From positions 4,588,001 through 4,652,000 of the forward strand of contig NZ_CP082923.1 of assembly GCF_019931575.1 (NCBI RefSeq): DNA of 64,000 bases, written 5' to 3'. Source of the DNA: Caulobacter segnis. GTDB taxonomy: Bacteria > Pseudomonadota > Alphaproteobacteria > Caulobacterales > Caulobacteraceae. The notes below the pieces were generated by a model that was not told the origin of the DNA, ran no database searches, and worked only from the letters and a program-made list of their open reading frames with translations. Of this stretch, positions 1-8,303 are shown piece after piece (position 1 is the first letter of the stretch; each line of letters starts with the position of its first letter). The position numbers were made by a program, and so were the translations under genes.

Positions 1-7
1 CGTCGAA

Positions 8-1585
8 ATGTTTCGTTCGACGCTCGAGTTCTTCAAGGCGGCAGGCGCGGCCGAAGGGCGAGATCAGTGGTCCATCAAGATTGAAGGCAATCACCTGGGA
101 CTTGAGGAGTTTCAGAAGTTCATCGCCGCCGCCTCCGAGGTCGCGAGTGAACTGGAGGCGCCGGACATGGAGCGGAACCTGTCCTTTGACCTTTTGGGCA
201 TGCTTGAAGGCACCTTGGAATCACGAGTTCGCGAAGGTCCGTCGGGAGATTCTGGGGTCGACGCCTGGCTTAGCGCTTACAAATCGGACGAGTTTCCCGA
301 TCTTCCCGAAAGCCTGGCTTCGCGCCCGCTTCCGCCGTCGCTAGTCGATCTGCGCGCCATGATCACCGCCCGGATCGCGATTGCTCGAGCCGCTATCGGA
401 ACCCGTCGTGGACTTGGCTCAGTGCCTTGGCGTGAATGGAGCGAGTCCGAACACGACGCATACGACCCGAAGAACGTCGTCCAGGATGAGACGGATGGCT
501 GGCTGGGACGCGCCGTCTTGGGCCTGCAAGCGGTTGTAACCGCTGGCGCCGCTGCGACCACGAAGGCCGCTACTCGCCTAGACTTCCTTACCGCCGCCCC
601 CCGGCGGACATTGCAGTACGCGGCGCGCGCCGACCAGCTCGAGCGCATCCTCTCGCTGCCGGTCTGGCGTCACCGCCACGAACTTTACGCCGTATGGGTC
701 GCGACGGAGATCATCGGAGCCCTTCCGACCCATGAGATCCAACTCCATCAGGAGAACGGCAAGATCGTCTTCGCCTTCAAGGAAACCGAAGTCGCTCGGA
801 TCGTGTCGGCAAGCCCAGAGCGACGGCTGCTGTCGGAGCGGCGGGTCGAACTGGCCGATCCGATCGGCAAGGGACGCACGGGCGGCGTTCAGCCCGACTA
901 TGGGATCTGGTCGCAGGACCCCGGTGGCGAGCGCTGCCGCCTGATCATCGAGGTAAAGCACTACAAGCGGTCCAAGTCGGGCTCCTTCCAGGATGTTCTG
1001 ACGGACTACGCCAGGGCGCACCCCTCGGCCAAAATCGCCTTGGTCAATCACGGCTCGATCCCGTCATCGATCCTCGATGGGGTCGATAGGATGGTGCGCC
1101 ATCGCTGTAGTGCGATCGGTGACCTGACCACTCGTCATGATGCGCCGCGCGAGGCCCTCGAACGCCTGGTCCGGGAGGCCGTGGGCGAGCCCAGTCGCCC
1201 AAAACGCAGGGCCGGATCGGCTTCACCGGCGCTCCTCATCGATGTGTCGGGATCCATGGGCGACGCCTTGCGCCATGACATCCGCACGATCGTCGCCGAT
1301 CATGCCCGCCACGAGAGGGTCGAGGTCGTCGCCCTGGTCGACGTGGAGCACATCGGGACGATCTCCATCGATCAGCTGGCCGACGGTCGGCTCGGAGACC
1401 TTCCTTCGCGCGGAACGAATCTTCGGCCTGCCGCGCTCGAACTCGTCGATACGCACGATCTGATCCTGGCGTTCACGGACCGAGAAGGCTTGAACCAGCT
1501 ACGCGCCTCGCCCTTCACACTACGGATCCTCGAGACCTGGGGAGAGGTCTTTCTGGCCAGCGTCTGGCGCGACGGCGGGCGTTGA
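8..1585 (+). CDS. PD-(D/E)XK nuclease-like protein with C-terminal von Willebrand A domain
   Basis: Open frame of 525 residues. The reading frame is open back to the window edge, so the true start may lie outside. The N-terminal 270 residues are not recognised. Around residues 294-320 there is a nuclease-like pattern: PDYG, a short gap, then IEVKHYK, which fits the D...ExK core of PD-(D/E)XK folds. Near residue 412 DVSGSM begins a von Willebrand A MIDAS, followed by a threonine (RGTNL) and an aspartate (FTDREG) at the expected later positions. The gene is convergent with tonB, 8 bases away. The domain calls come from motifs only; a nuclease and a VWA module in one chain suggests a metal-dependent defence or repair protein, but this is inference. 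Confidence 0.6.
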   Translation: MFRSTLEFFKAAGAAEGRDQWSIKIEGNHLGLEEFQKFIAAASEVASELEAPDMERNLSFDLLGMLEGTLESRVREGPSGDSGVDAWLSAYKSDEFPDLPESLASRPLPPSLVDLRAMITARIAIARAAIGTRRGLGSVPWREWSESEHDAYDPKNVVQDETDGWLGRAVLGLQAVVTAGAAATTKAATRLDFLTAAPRRTLQYAARADQLERILSLPVWRHRHELYAVWVATEIIGALPTHEIQLHQENGKIVFAFKETEVARIVSASPERRLLSERRVELADPIGKGRTGGVQPDYGIWSQDPGGERCRLIIEVKHYKRSKSGSFQDVLTDYARAHPSAKIALVNHGSIPSSILDGVDRMVRHRCSAIGDLTTRHDAPREALERLVREAVGEPSRPKRRAGSASPALLIDVSGSMGDALRHDIRTIVADHARHERVEVVALVDVEHIGTISIDQLADGRLGDLPSRGTNLRPAALELVDTHDLILAFTDREGLNQLRASPFTLRILETWGEVFLASVWRDGGR

Positions 1586-1593
1586 TCAACGCG

Positions 1594-2307
1594 TCAGGGC
1601 GTCGCGAATTCCACCGGCACCACCAGCTCGATCACCTCGCCGGCGACCGTCTCCGGCGGCTTGGGTAAGGGCGCCGCGCGCTGGGGCAGGCTCACGGCCT
1701 CGCGGTCGAGCATGGCGAAGCCTGAACTGGCTTCCAGACGCGCCGAGAGAACCTTGCCCTGTCGGTCCATCGTGAACCGAACATAGACGACGCCTTGCTG
1801 CCGTCGAACCAGCGCGGCCGCGGGATAGCGGCGGTGCTTGTCGAGCTGGGCCAGCACGCGCCCCTGCCAACTGTCGGGCGCATTGGTGGCCACGCGCGGC
1901 GCGGGCGGGGCGGTGATCGAGGGCGGCGCGCCCTGGACCTGGGGCGCCTTGGGTTCGGGCCTGGGCGGGCTGATCGACAGGGTCTCGGCCGCCGGCACGG
2001 CGGCTGGACGCGGTTGTATCGGCGGCGTCGGCGGACGCGGCTCAGCGCGCTTTTCGTCGGTCTTGGCCTGGGGCCTGGGCGTGTCTTTCTGGACGCGAGG
2101 CGGCGACGTCGGTGGGGCCAGGGCGACGAAGATCACCGGCGCTTCGACCATCTGGGGCGGCGGCTCGGGCAGCCGCAGGAAAAGCGCCACGCCGAGAGCG
2201 ACGTGCGCCAAGAGTGAGACCAGGCCCGCCACCATCGACGGGCCCGGCCGCCTGGGCCGCGGCGCGTTGGCTCTGGCCAGCGCGCCGTTTTCCAGGGCGA
2301 GGATCAC
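1594..2307 (-). CDS. tonB: TonB family energy transducer
   Basis: 237 residues with one N-terminal membrane segment (about residues 25-45), a long Pro-rich periplasmic linker (about 50-145) and a TonB C-terminal domain (about 150-237) containing RRYP, GVVYVRFTMDRQG and a hydrophobic end. It would couple the inner-membrane proton gradient (with ExbB/ExbD, not in this window) to the adjacent receptor. The GTG start shares one base with the receptor TAG stop, so the two are probably translationally coupled. It is the last gene of the fecI-fecR-receptor-tonB run, which suggests a TonB dedicated to that receptor. Confidence 0.88.
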   Translation of the reverse strand: MILALENGALARANAPRPRRPGPSMVAGLVSLLAHVALGVALFLRLPEPPPQMVEAPVIFVALAPPTSPPRVQKDTPRPQAKTDEKRAEPRPPTPPIQPRPAAVPAAETLSISPPRPEPKAPQVQGAPPSITAPPAPRVATNAPDSWQGRVLAQLDKHRRYPAAALVRRQQGVVYVRFTMDRQGKVLSARLEASSGFAMLDREAVSLPQRAAPLPKPPETVAGEVIELVVPVEFATP

Positions 2308-4805
2308 TAGAAGTCCACGGCCAGGGACGCGCGGACCGATCGCGGCGCGCCGATGGTCAGGACGCCGCGCGAGGCGGCCGCCCAGTAGTCCTTGCCCAGC
2401 AGGTTGTCGGCCGTGACCGACAGCTTGGCGGGACGACCCTTGATGTCGAAGGCATAGCGCACGCCCGCGTCGAAGCGGGTCCAGTCGGGGATGCTGCGAG
2501 CCTTGGTGGTGGTCAGATCGATATATTCGCGGCTGGTGTAGACGACCCGGCCGGTGACGGTCAGGCCCGGCACCTTGGGGATGTCGTACTCGCCGCCCAG
2601 GTTGATGTTGAGCTTGGGCGCGCCGCGTGCCCGCTTGCCGTCGTTGAGGCCGCCATCGGTTTTGACCATCACCGCGTCGAGCAGCATCGCCCCGCCCAGC
2701 ACCCGCACGTTCTTGACCGGCTGGCCAAAGACGTTGAGTTCGATGCCCCGGTGACGCTGCAGGCCGTCCAGTTCCAGGGTCGGCTTGCCGCCCGTGGTGG
2801 TGGCGGCGATATCGACGACGCTGGGCACGGCGACCTGGAACCAGTTGGCCGTGGCCGTGAAGGTTCCAAGGTCGTACTTGATCCCGGCCTCATACTGGTC
2901 GGTGACGTAGGGCGCGAAGATCTCGCCGGCGTTGGCGTAGAAGGTCGTGACGATCGCACCCGGGTTCAGGGACTCGATGTAGCTGCCATAGAGCGAGACG
3001 TTGCTCTTGGGCTTGAAGACCAGGCCGACCGACGGCGAGATCCGATCCTCGTCATACTGACGCGTCAGAGCGTGCGTGCCGTAAGCGAAGGTCTTGGAGC
3101 CGATGTCCTGCTGACGGGCGCCGACCATGAGCACCATCCGGTCCTTCCAGAAGGTCATGATGTCGGCGACGGCCAGGCCTGAGTAGTTGAGCTTGGACGT
3201 CATCTCGATGCCGTCGGTGGTCAGGGTGCTGGTGTCGGGCCGAGCGCGGTAGATCGGATTGTAGATGTTGGACGGGGCGCAGTTGGTGCCGCAGCCGGGG
3301 ACCGAATAGGTCAGCTGGCCGCGCTGGCCTTCGTTGGCCGACCAGATGGCCGACACGCTGTGGGCGATCGGGCCGGTGTCGAACTTGCCCTTGATCGAGA
3401 TCTCGGCGCTCTCGTTCTTGCTACGTGCGGGGATCCAGTTGGGCGTGCCGGTCTTGTTGCCGTTGACGTTGTTGATGCTGTCGATCACCAGCAGATAGAG
3501 CTCATCGGACGTGCTCTTGCTGTAGGCGGCCGCCGCCGTCCAACCGGGCGCGAAATCGTATTCAGCGCGCGCGATGCCGTAGTCGTTCTGACCGTCGAAG
3601 AACTCCCATTCCTGCTTGGAGTTGATCGTGGCCTTGGGCGCCTTGGGGATGGCGACGGTGGAGCCGATGCGGGTGCTGCCCCAGCCGCCCTTGAGCAGGC
3701 GATCTTGGTGGCCAAGGTCCAGGGTCAGGCGCAGCTTGTCGGTGCGAAAGTCGAAAGCGCCGGCGATGAAGGTCGCCCGGTTGTGGGTCTTGTCGACGTC
3801 GGGGTCACCCTCGCGCTGCACGGCGTTGATCCGCACGCCAAATTGCTTCTCAGAACCGAAGCGGCGGCCGACATCGGCGGTGACGCCCAGTTGCGAGGCC
3901 GAGGCATAGGTCGCCGTCAGGCGGGTCAGGGGATCGTCGCTAGCGCGCTTGAGGATGTAGTTGATCGAGCCGCCGTAGGAGGAACCCCACGGGCTGACGC
4001 CGTTGAGCATGGCGCTGGGCCCCTTGTGGACCTCGACGCGCTCGACCGCCTCGATCATCGAGCCCCGGGTGTCGGCCGGACCGAACATCCCGTTCATCAT
4101 CACCTCGCGCCCCTGCATCTCGAAGCCGCGCATGATCAGGGTGGTGTTCTCGCCATCGCGGATCGCGCTGGCGCGGACAGACGGGTCGTTGTCCAGGACG
4201 TCCAGCAAGCTGCGGCTGTTCTGGTTCTCGATCAGCTCGCTGGTGTAGCGCGTGACGTTGAAGGGGGTGTCCATCACGTCGACATTCCCCAGCAGCCCCA
4301 GCTGGCCGCCGCGCGCCACCTGACCGCCGGCGTAGACGGTTGGGAGGCCAGCGGCCGACGCACCTTGTCCACTGGTCCCCGCATCACCCTCGACCCGCAC
4401 CGCGCCCAGTCGGACGGCGCCGTCCCCGCGCGGCGCGCGGGTCAGGACCACGATGTCGCCGTCGATCCGCCAGGTAACGCCGGTGCCGGTGAGCAGGCGG
4501 CTGAGGGCTTCGGTCGCGCTGAACTGGCCCTGCACGGCCCGACTCTGAACGCCGGCGGTGACGTCGGCGTCGGCCGAGACCTGCAGGCCCGCCTGACGGC
4601 CGTAGGCGGAAATGGCGGTGCTGAGGGGTTGGGCGGCGATGTCGAAGGACTTGGTGGCCCGACGGGCGCTTTCGGCGCTCTGGGCCAGAACCGGGGTGGC
4701 GGCCAAGCTCACCGCCAGGGTGCTGACGCCGAGCGCCAGGGCCATCGCCATGCGGCGCGGCCGCGAGACATTGCCGGCCGGTTGCGCCATGTGTTGAGAG
4801 TTCAT
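2307..4805 (-). CDS. TonB-dependent siderophore receptor with N-terminal STN signalling domain
   Basis: 832-residue outer-membrane receptor. A signal peptide ends near residue 42 (PVLAQ). A secretin/TonB short N-terminal (STN) domain spans about residues 50-115 (FDIAAQPLSTAISAYGRQAG), then a plug (RSLLDVLDNDPSVR, MRGFEMQGREVMMNG, VERVEVHKGPSAML) and a beta-barrel ending in SLAVDF with the expected terminal Phe. STN receptors signal to FecR-type anti-sigma factors, and such a pair lies just upstream. The plug resembles ferric-siderophore receptors of the FpvA/FecA class; the ligand cannot be read from sequence. Confidence 0.92.
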   Translation of the reverse strand: MNSQHMAQPAGNVSRPRRMAMALALGVSTLAVSLAATPVLAQSAESARRATKSFDIAAQPLSTAISAYGRQAGLQVSADADVTAGVQSRAVQGQFSATEALSRLLTGTGVTWRIDGDIVVLTRAPRGDGAVRLGAVRVEGDAGTSGQGASAAGLPTVYAGGQVARGGQLGLLGNVDVMDTPFNVTRYTSELIENQNSRSLLDVLDNDPSVRASAIRDGENTTLIMRGFEMQGREVMMNGMFGPADTRGSMIEAVERVEVHKGPSAMLNGVSPWGSSYGGSINYILKRASDDPLTRLTATYASASQLGVTADVGRRFGSEKQFGVRINAVQREGDPDVDKTHNRATFIAGAFDFRTDKLRLTLDLGHQDRLLKGGWGSTRIGSTVAIPKAPKATINSKQEWEFFDGQNDYGIARAEYDFAPGWTAAAAYSKSTSDELYLLVIDSINNVNGNKTGTPNWIPARSKNESAEISIKGKFDTGPIAHSVSAIWSANEGQRGQLTYSVPGCGTNCAPSNIYNPIYRARPDTSTLTTDGIEMTSKLNYSGLAVADIMTFWKDRMVLMVGARQQDIGSKTFAYGTHALTRQYDEDRISPSVGLVFKPKSNVSLYGSYIESLNPGAIVTTFYANAGEIFAPYVTDQYEAGIKYDLGTFTATANWFQVAVPSVVDIAATTTGGKPTLELDGLQRHRGIELNVFGQPVKNVRVLGGAMLLDAVMVKTDGGLNDGKRARGAPKLNINLGGEYDIPKVPGLTVTGRVVYTSREYIDLTTTKARSIPDWTRFDAGVRYAFDIKGRPAKLSVTADNLLGKDYWAAASRGVLTIGAPRSVRASLAVDF

Positions 4806-4834
4806 CCGTCAGTCCCCGAAAGCCTTGCGGTTCG

Positions 4835-4851
4835 TTGCGAGCCGCTCGCAA
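4835..4851. promoter_or_regulatory. 17-bp perfect palindrome upstream of the siderophore receptor
   Basis: TTGCGAGC-C-GCTCGCAA is a perfect 8-1-8 inverted repeat 30 bases upstream of the receptor ATG. Position and symmetry fit a repressor operator. It may be a second iron-responsive site, but it does not match the Fur consensus well. Confidence 0.45.
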
Positions 4852-4858
4852 TGACCCC

Positions 4859-4886
4859 AAGACGGATGGGAAACTGGAATTTTTCA
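4859..4886 (-). promoter_or_regulatory. Possible FecI-type ECF promoter for the receptor-tonB pair
   Basis: Read on the minus strand, TGAAAAATT is followed about 13 bases later by CGTCTT, resembling the AAA-rich -35 and CGTC-like -10 of FecI/PvdS-class ECF promoters. It lies between the fecR stop and the receptor start, where FecI-dependent promoters normally sit. It is a consensus-by-eye call. Confidence 0.35.
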
Positions 4887-4919
4887 GCCGGACCCGATTT
4901 TTTCCGGATCAAGGCCAAA

Positions 4920-5909
4920 TTATCCCGCCGACAGCACATGGACGAAGGGCGTCAGACGGCGCACGCGGCCCTGGCCCGGCGCGACCAGAGCCCGCATCGC
5001 CGCCTCGGGGTTGTCGAGAGAATAGAGGCCCGTGACCCTTCGATGGGCCAGCGCCTGGTCGGCGATGATCACCACGCCAGGCTGATAGCGCCGTAGCTCT
5101 GCGACCACGTCCTCGACCTTGGCGTCGCGGACCAGGAGATAACCGTCACGCCAAGGCGCGATCGCATCGGGGCTGAGGCGTTCCTGGTGCGCCTGGCCCA
5201 AGCCCGGCGTCACCACGATCCGGTCGCCCGCGCCCAGCTTGGCGTCCACGCCCTTAGCCGCGACGCCGACCAGGCCATGCGCGACCGAGACTTCGACAGT
5301 TCCAGCTTGGCGGCGCACCTCGAACGCCGTGCCAAGGTCGGTGGCCTCGACAGCACCGGCGCGCACGACAAACGGTCGGCGTGCGTCGTGCTCCACCTCG
5401 AACCAGGCCTGGCCCGAGATCAGGCGAACATCGCGCCCTCGTGCCTGGTTGGCGTAGGCGATGGCGCTCTTGGGGCCGAGGATCACACGGCTGCCATCGG
5501 CCAGGGTGATGGCCCTGCGCTCGCCAAGACCCGTGACGACGTCGGATCGAGCATGCAGGAGTGCTGTGGGGCCAACAGCCACGACGAGACAGGCGGCGGC
5601 CAGGGCCGCGGCAATCGGCGCGAACCGCCGCGCGCGGCCAGCTACGACCCGGGATGTGACGCGGGGTCGACGGGCCCCGGCTGGCGGGGTGAAGACTTCG
5701 GGCTTCTGAGGCGCCTCACCCAGAAGCGTCCAGGCCTGGCGAACCTGATCCCAGGCGCGCTGGTGGCGGCCGTCGCGCGCGAGCCAGGCTTCGACTTCAG
5801 CGCGCAACTGGCCATCCCGGGGGGCGGCTTGCACCCGCAGCAGGAAGTCGGCCGCCTCGATCATCACCGGATCGTCGCTTTGACCTGTCGCCATGGTTTC
5901 CGTCGTCAT
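4920..5909 (-). CDS. FecR family anti-sigma/sigma regulator
   Basis: 329 residues from the ATG at 5909 (the open frame runs further upstream but overlaps fecI without FecR-like sequence). An N-terminal cytoplasmic DUF4880-like region has AADFLLRVQ and a WLARDGRHQRAWDQVRQAW motif, followed by one membrane segment (IAAALAAACLVVAVG) and a periplasmic FecR domain (ITLADGSRVILGPKSAI, VSGQAWFEVEH-type sequence), ending in a module near VTGLYSLDNPEAAMRAL that resembles an STN-contact region. It transmits the receptor signal to the FecI-like sigma factor encoded 79 bases upstream. Confidence 0.88.
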   Translation of the reverse strand: MTTETMATGQSDDPVMIEAADFLLRVQAAPRDGQLRAEVEAWLARDGRHQRAWDQVRQAWTLLGEAPQKPEVFTPPAGARRPRVTSRVVAGRARRFAPIAAALAAACLVVAVGPTALLHARSDVVTGLGERRAITLADGSRVILGPKSAIAYANQARGRDVRLISGQAWFEVEHDARRPFVVRAGAVEATDLGTAFEVRRQAGTVEVSVAHGLVGVAAKGVDAKLGAGDRIVVTPGLGQAHQERLSPDAIAPWRDGYLLVRDAKVEDVVAELRRYQPGVVIIADQALAHRRVTGLYSLDNPEAAMRALVAPGQGRVRRLTPFVHVLSAG

Positions 5910-5988
5910 CGGCAAGCCGCTCGCGCCGGCGGCGCGATCCTTGAGCGTACTTGCCTTGCCGATAGGACGAACGAGCGCCAGAAACTTT

Positions 5989-6501
5989 TCACGACGGATC
6001 TCGATCAGCATCATCCAGGGCCTGGGCGATGCGCGCCAGGCCCGCGCGCACCAGCCGGTGGGCCGTGGGCACCGATACGCCGAGGCGCTCGGCGATCTCG
6101 GCCAGGGTGGCGCCATTGAAGCGGTTCATCTCGACCGCCTGACGCATGGCCGGGTCCAGGCCCCGCAGGACACGCTGCAGCAGAGCCAATCGCTCGTCCT
6201 GAAGGAGCTCCTCTTCGGGCGTGCGTACGGCCGCGGGCAGCATCCACCATTCCGGATCGGTCTCGCCCTCCTGCTCGCGGACACGCCGACGGGCGACATC
6301 CAAGGCAAGATTTCGGACGATGCGGAAGAGATAGGCCAGCGGCCGTTCCGGCTCGCCCGTCTCGTCGCGCTCCAGACGAATGAAAGCTTCCTGGACCACG
6401 TCCTCGGCCCGTCCACGATCACCCACGATCGGCGCGGCGAAGCTTACCAAACGCGCCTGGTTCTCCAGGAAGAGATCAAGCTTGGGGGACGGGCGTTTCA
6501 C
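5989..6501 (-). CDS. RNA polymerase ECF sigma factor, FecI-like
   Basis: About 170 residues with sigma-70 region 2 (VSFAAPIVGDRGRAEDVVQEAF, PLAYLFRIVRNLALDVARR) and region 4 (LDPAMRQAVEMNRFNGATLAEIAERLGVSVPTAHRLV). I chose the GTG at 6501 because it gives the usual short lead before region 2; a GTG at 6558 is also open. It would direct transcription of the downstream receptor. A Fur-box-like site lies just upstream, so iron starvation probably induces it. The order fecI, fecR, receptor, tonB on one strand is the classical surface-signalling arrangement. Confidence 0.9.
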   Translation of the reverse strand: MKRPSPKLDLFLENQARLVSFAAPIVGDRGRAEDVVQEAFIRLERDETGEPERPLAYLFRIVRNLALDVARRRVREQEGETDPEWWMLPAAVRTPEEELLQDERLALLQRVLRGLDPAMRQAVEMNRFNGATLAEIAERLGVSVPTAHRLVRAGLARIAQALDDADRDPS

Positions 6502-6561
6502 GAGGTGGGAGGGGTCCAGGCGATATCGGCGGTGGGCCGAGCAAGGCCGAGCTAGCACAGA

Positions 6562-6576
6562 TGAGAATGACTCTCA
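6562..6576. promoter_or_regulatory. Fur-box-like operator of the fecI-like gene
   Basis: TGAGAATGACTCTCA is a 7-1-7 inverted repeat with one mismatched pair, and differs by one base from the common Fur site TGAGAATGATTCTCA. It sits directly upstream of the fecI-like coding region, which implies iron-dependent repression. Confidence 0.7.
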
Positions 6577-6627
6577 ACAACATGCGTGACCGTTCCGCGC
6601 CCCTCCGATCCCCTGCCTTGAAATCGA

Positions 6628-6654
6628 CCGCCGGGCGGCGCGAACGCCCGGCGG
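6628..6654 (-). terminator. Hairpin terminator of the NTF2-like gene
   Basis: A perfect 10-bp stem (CCGCCGGGCG with CGCCCGGCGG) and a 7-base loop begins one base after the stop codon of the gene at 6656-7087 and is followed on the minus strand by a short T-rich stretch. It also separates that gene from the fecI promoter. Confidence 0.6.
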
Positions 6655-6655
6655 A

Positions 6656-7087
6656 TCACAAGCCGGCAAGCTGGCGCCAGATCAGGTCGGGCGTGATCAG
6701 CTGGCGCCGGGCGATCACGCGCCCCTGCCGCCAACGACAGACCAGCGTCGACGTCACGTCGAAGGCGCGCCGGTCCTGAGCCAGGAAACCGTTCGCACCG
6801 ATCATTGGCGCGCTGATCGACCCCGTCAGTCTCGCCACCACGCAGGCGTCCTCGCCCGTCTCGCTGGCGAAGTGGGTCAGGCAAGGCTCGGTGTGGATCT
6901 TGGCGTCGGCAAAGAAGGCGCAGAAGCTGAGCGATTGGGCGAGGTGCTCGTCGCGATCATGCGCAGCGCCGTCTTGGAATACGGCCTCGAGGGCCTCGTC
7001 GTGGAAATCGACATAGACGTCCCACTGCCGCGCATTCCACGCCGCCAGCATCGCATCCATCGCTTGCAAGGTGGCGGTGCTGCTCAC
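6656..7087 (-). CDS. NTF2-like (SnoaL/ketosteroid isomerase type) protein
   Basis: 143 residues forming a single alpha+beta cone-type domain: an N-terminal helix with MDAMLAAWNARQWDVYVDFHDEALEAVF, a central H-rich stretch and a C-terminal strand region with DVTSTLVCRWRQGRVIARRQLITP. The pattern fits the SnoaL-like/nuclear transport factor 2 superfamily, whose members are small-molecule isomerases, cyclases or binding proteins; the substrate is unknown. It is a monocistronic unit ending in a hairpin terminator, divergent from the hydrolase at 7358. Confidence 0.65.
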   Translation of the reverse strand: MSSTATLQAMDAMLAAWNARQWDVYVDFHDEALEAVFQDGAAHDRDEHLAQSLSFCAFFADAKIHTEPCLTHFASETGEDACVVARLTGSISAPMIGANGFLAQDRRAFDVTSTLVCRWRQGRVIARRQLITPDLIWRQLAGL

Positions 7088-7146
7088 GAACCCATCGCTG
7101 GCCTATAGGAGGCTTGCACCATCGGCCCTGGCGCGACGGCCGGGAA

Positions 7147-7172
7147 GTGAGCCGTAGCTCACGACCGTTAGC
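7147..7172. promoter_or_regulatory. Palindrome and CCGTTAGC motif in a divergent intergenic region
   Basis: GTGAGC-CGTA-GCTCAC (7147-7162) is a perfect 6-4-6 inverted repeat, followed by CCGTTAGC (7165-7172). It lies between the divergent genes at 7087 and 7358. Similar CTCAC and GTTAGC words recur in other intergenic regions of this window. Confidence 0.35.
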
Positions 7173-7357
7173 TTGCGTGTCACATCGGGGTTTCGCGAAG
7201 GCCTCGTTCAACGATCACCGTGACGATGCAAGATTCATCGGCGCACGCCACGGCAGCCTCGTGCAAGTCCGATCGGCGAGGCCTGCGTCCTTCGGGTGGC
7301 GGCGTTCGCGTGAGCACGCGGCCGCGCCAAGACGCGACGGGTCTTCAGGAGCGCCTC

Positions 7358-8224
7358 ATGAACGCCATGCCCAAGACCCTCGCCACAGAGGACGCCATCA
7401 CCAACGGGGCCGGACAGCGGATCTATTTCCGCGCCTGGCGACCGACCTCCGCGCCAAAGGCGATCGTGGTGATCTGCCCAGGCTTGCTGGCTCATAGCGG
7501 CCTTTACGCCTGGCCCGCCGAGCGATTGGCCAACCTCGGCTACTGCGTCTACGCCGTCGATCTTCGCGGCCGGGGGCTGTCGGAGGGCGAGCGCTACTTT
7601 GTCGAGACCATCGACGAGTATGTCGATGACGTCGGCACGGTCATCGCCATGGCCAAGAATAGGGACACCGGCCTGCCCACCTATCTCTTGGGCCACAGCG
7701 CTGGCGGCGTTGTCGCCTGTGTCTACGCCCTGACCCACCCGGCGATGCTGAATGGCCTGATCTGCGAGAGCTTCGCCTTCGAAGTCCCCGCGCCCGACGC
7801 AGCCTTGGCTCTCATCACCTTGGCAAGCCGGTTCTTCCCCCGCGCGCCGGTGCTCAAGCTCAAGGCCGAGGACTTCTCGCGCGATCCGGTGATCGTCGAA
7901 CGGCTGAAGGGCGACGCGCTGATTGACGACGAGGTCCAACCAGCCGCGACCGTCGCCGCCCTGGCGCGCGCCAACCAACGCCTTAAGACCAGCTTCCCTC
8001 AGATCTCGACGCCAGTGCTGATCCTTCATGGCTCGGCCGACAAGGTCACGCGACCGCGCGGCAGCCAGAGGTTCTTCGACACCACCGGATCAACGGACAA
8101 GACGCTGAAGATCTACGAGGGCCACGTCCACGATCTCCTGGCGGATTTCGATAAGGAGCGGGTCCTGGCCGACATCGGACAATGGATTGAAGCGCGACGC
8201 CAAGGCCTTGCGCGCGAGGCCTGA
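7358..8224 (+). CDS. Alpha/beta hydrolase, monoacylglycerol lipase-like (serine aminopeptidase S33 type)
   Basis: 288 residues from the ATG at 7358, preceded by AGGAG (7347-7351); an in-frame ATG at 7220 lacks family-like sequence behind it. The chain shows the oxyanion region (VVICPGLLAHSGLYAWPAERL), DLRGRGLSEG, nucleophile elbow GHSAGG, acidic residue in LHGSADKVT and terminal catalytic His in GHVHDLL. This is the hydrolase_4 (monoglyceride lipase/lysophospholipase) pattern. No signal peptide is seen, so it is probably cytoplasmic. It is followed by a second hydrolase gene in the same direction. Confidence 0.85.
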   Translation: MNAMPKTLATEDAITNGAGQRIYFRAWRPTSAPKAIVVICPGLLAHSGLYAWPAERLANLGYCVYAVDLRGRGLSEGERYFVETIDEYVDDVGTVIAMAKNRDTGLPTYLLGHSAGGVVACVYALTHPAMLNGLICESFAFEVPAPDAALALITLASRFFPRAPVLKLKAEDFSRDPVIVERLKGDALIDDEVQPAATVAALARANQRLKTSFPQISTPVLILHGSADKVTRPRGSQRFFDTTGSTDKTLKIYEGHVHDLLADFDKERVLADIGQWIEARRQGLAREA

Positions 8225-8303
8225 CACTCACCCACGCGCCATGAGAGATCGCGCCCGCAAGCCCGCCCCCGGTTTCGCCATCCAGCCGAAAGAGAGCCAA
8301 GAC

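Noticed and set aside
2112..5096. Plus-strand open frames across the siderophore receptor
   Set aside because: They mirror tonB and receptor codons, show no domain, and lack ribosome-binding sites.
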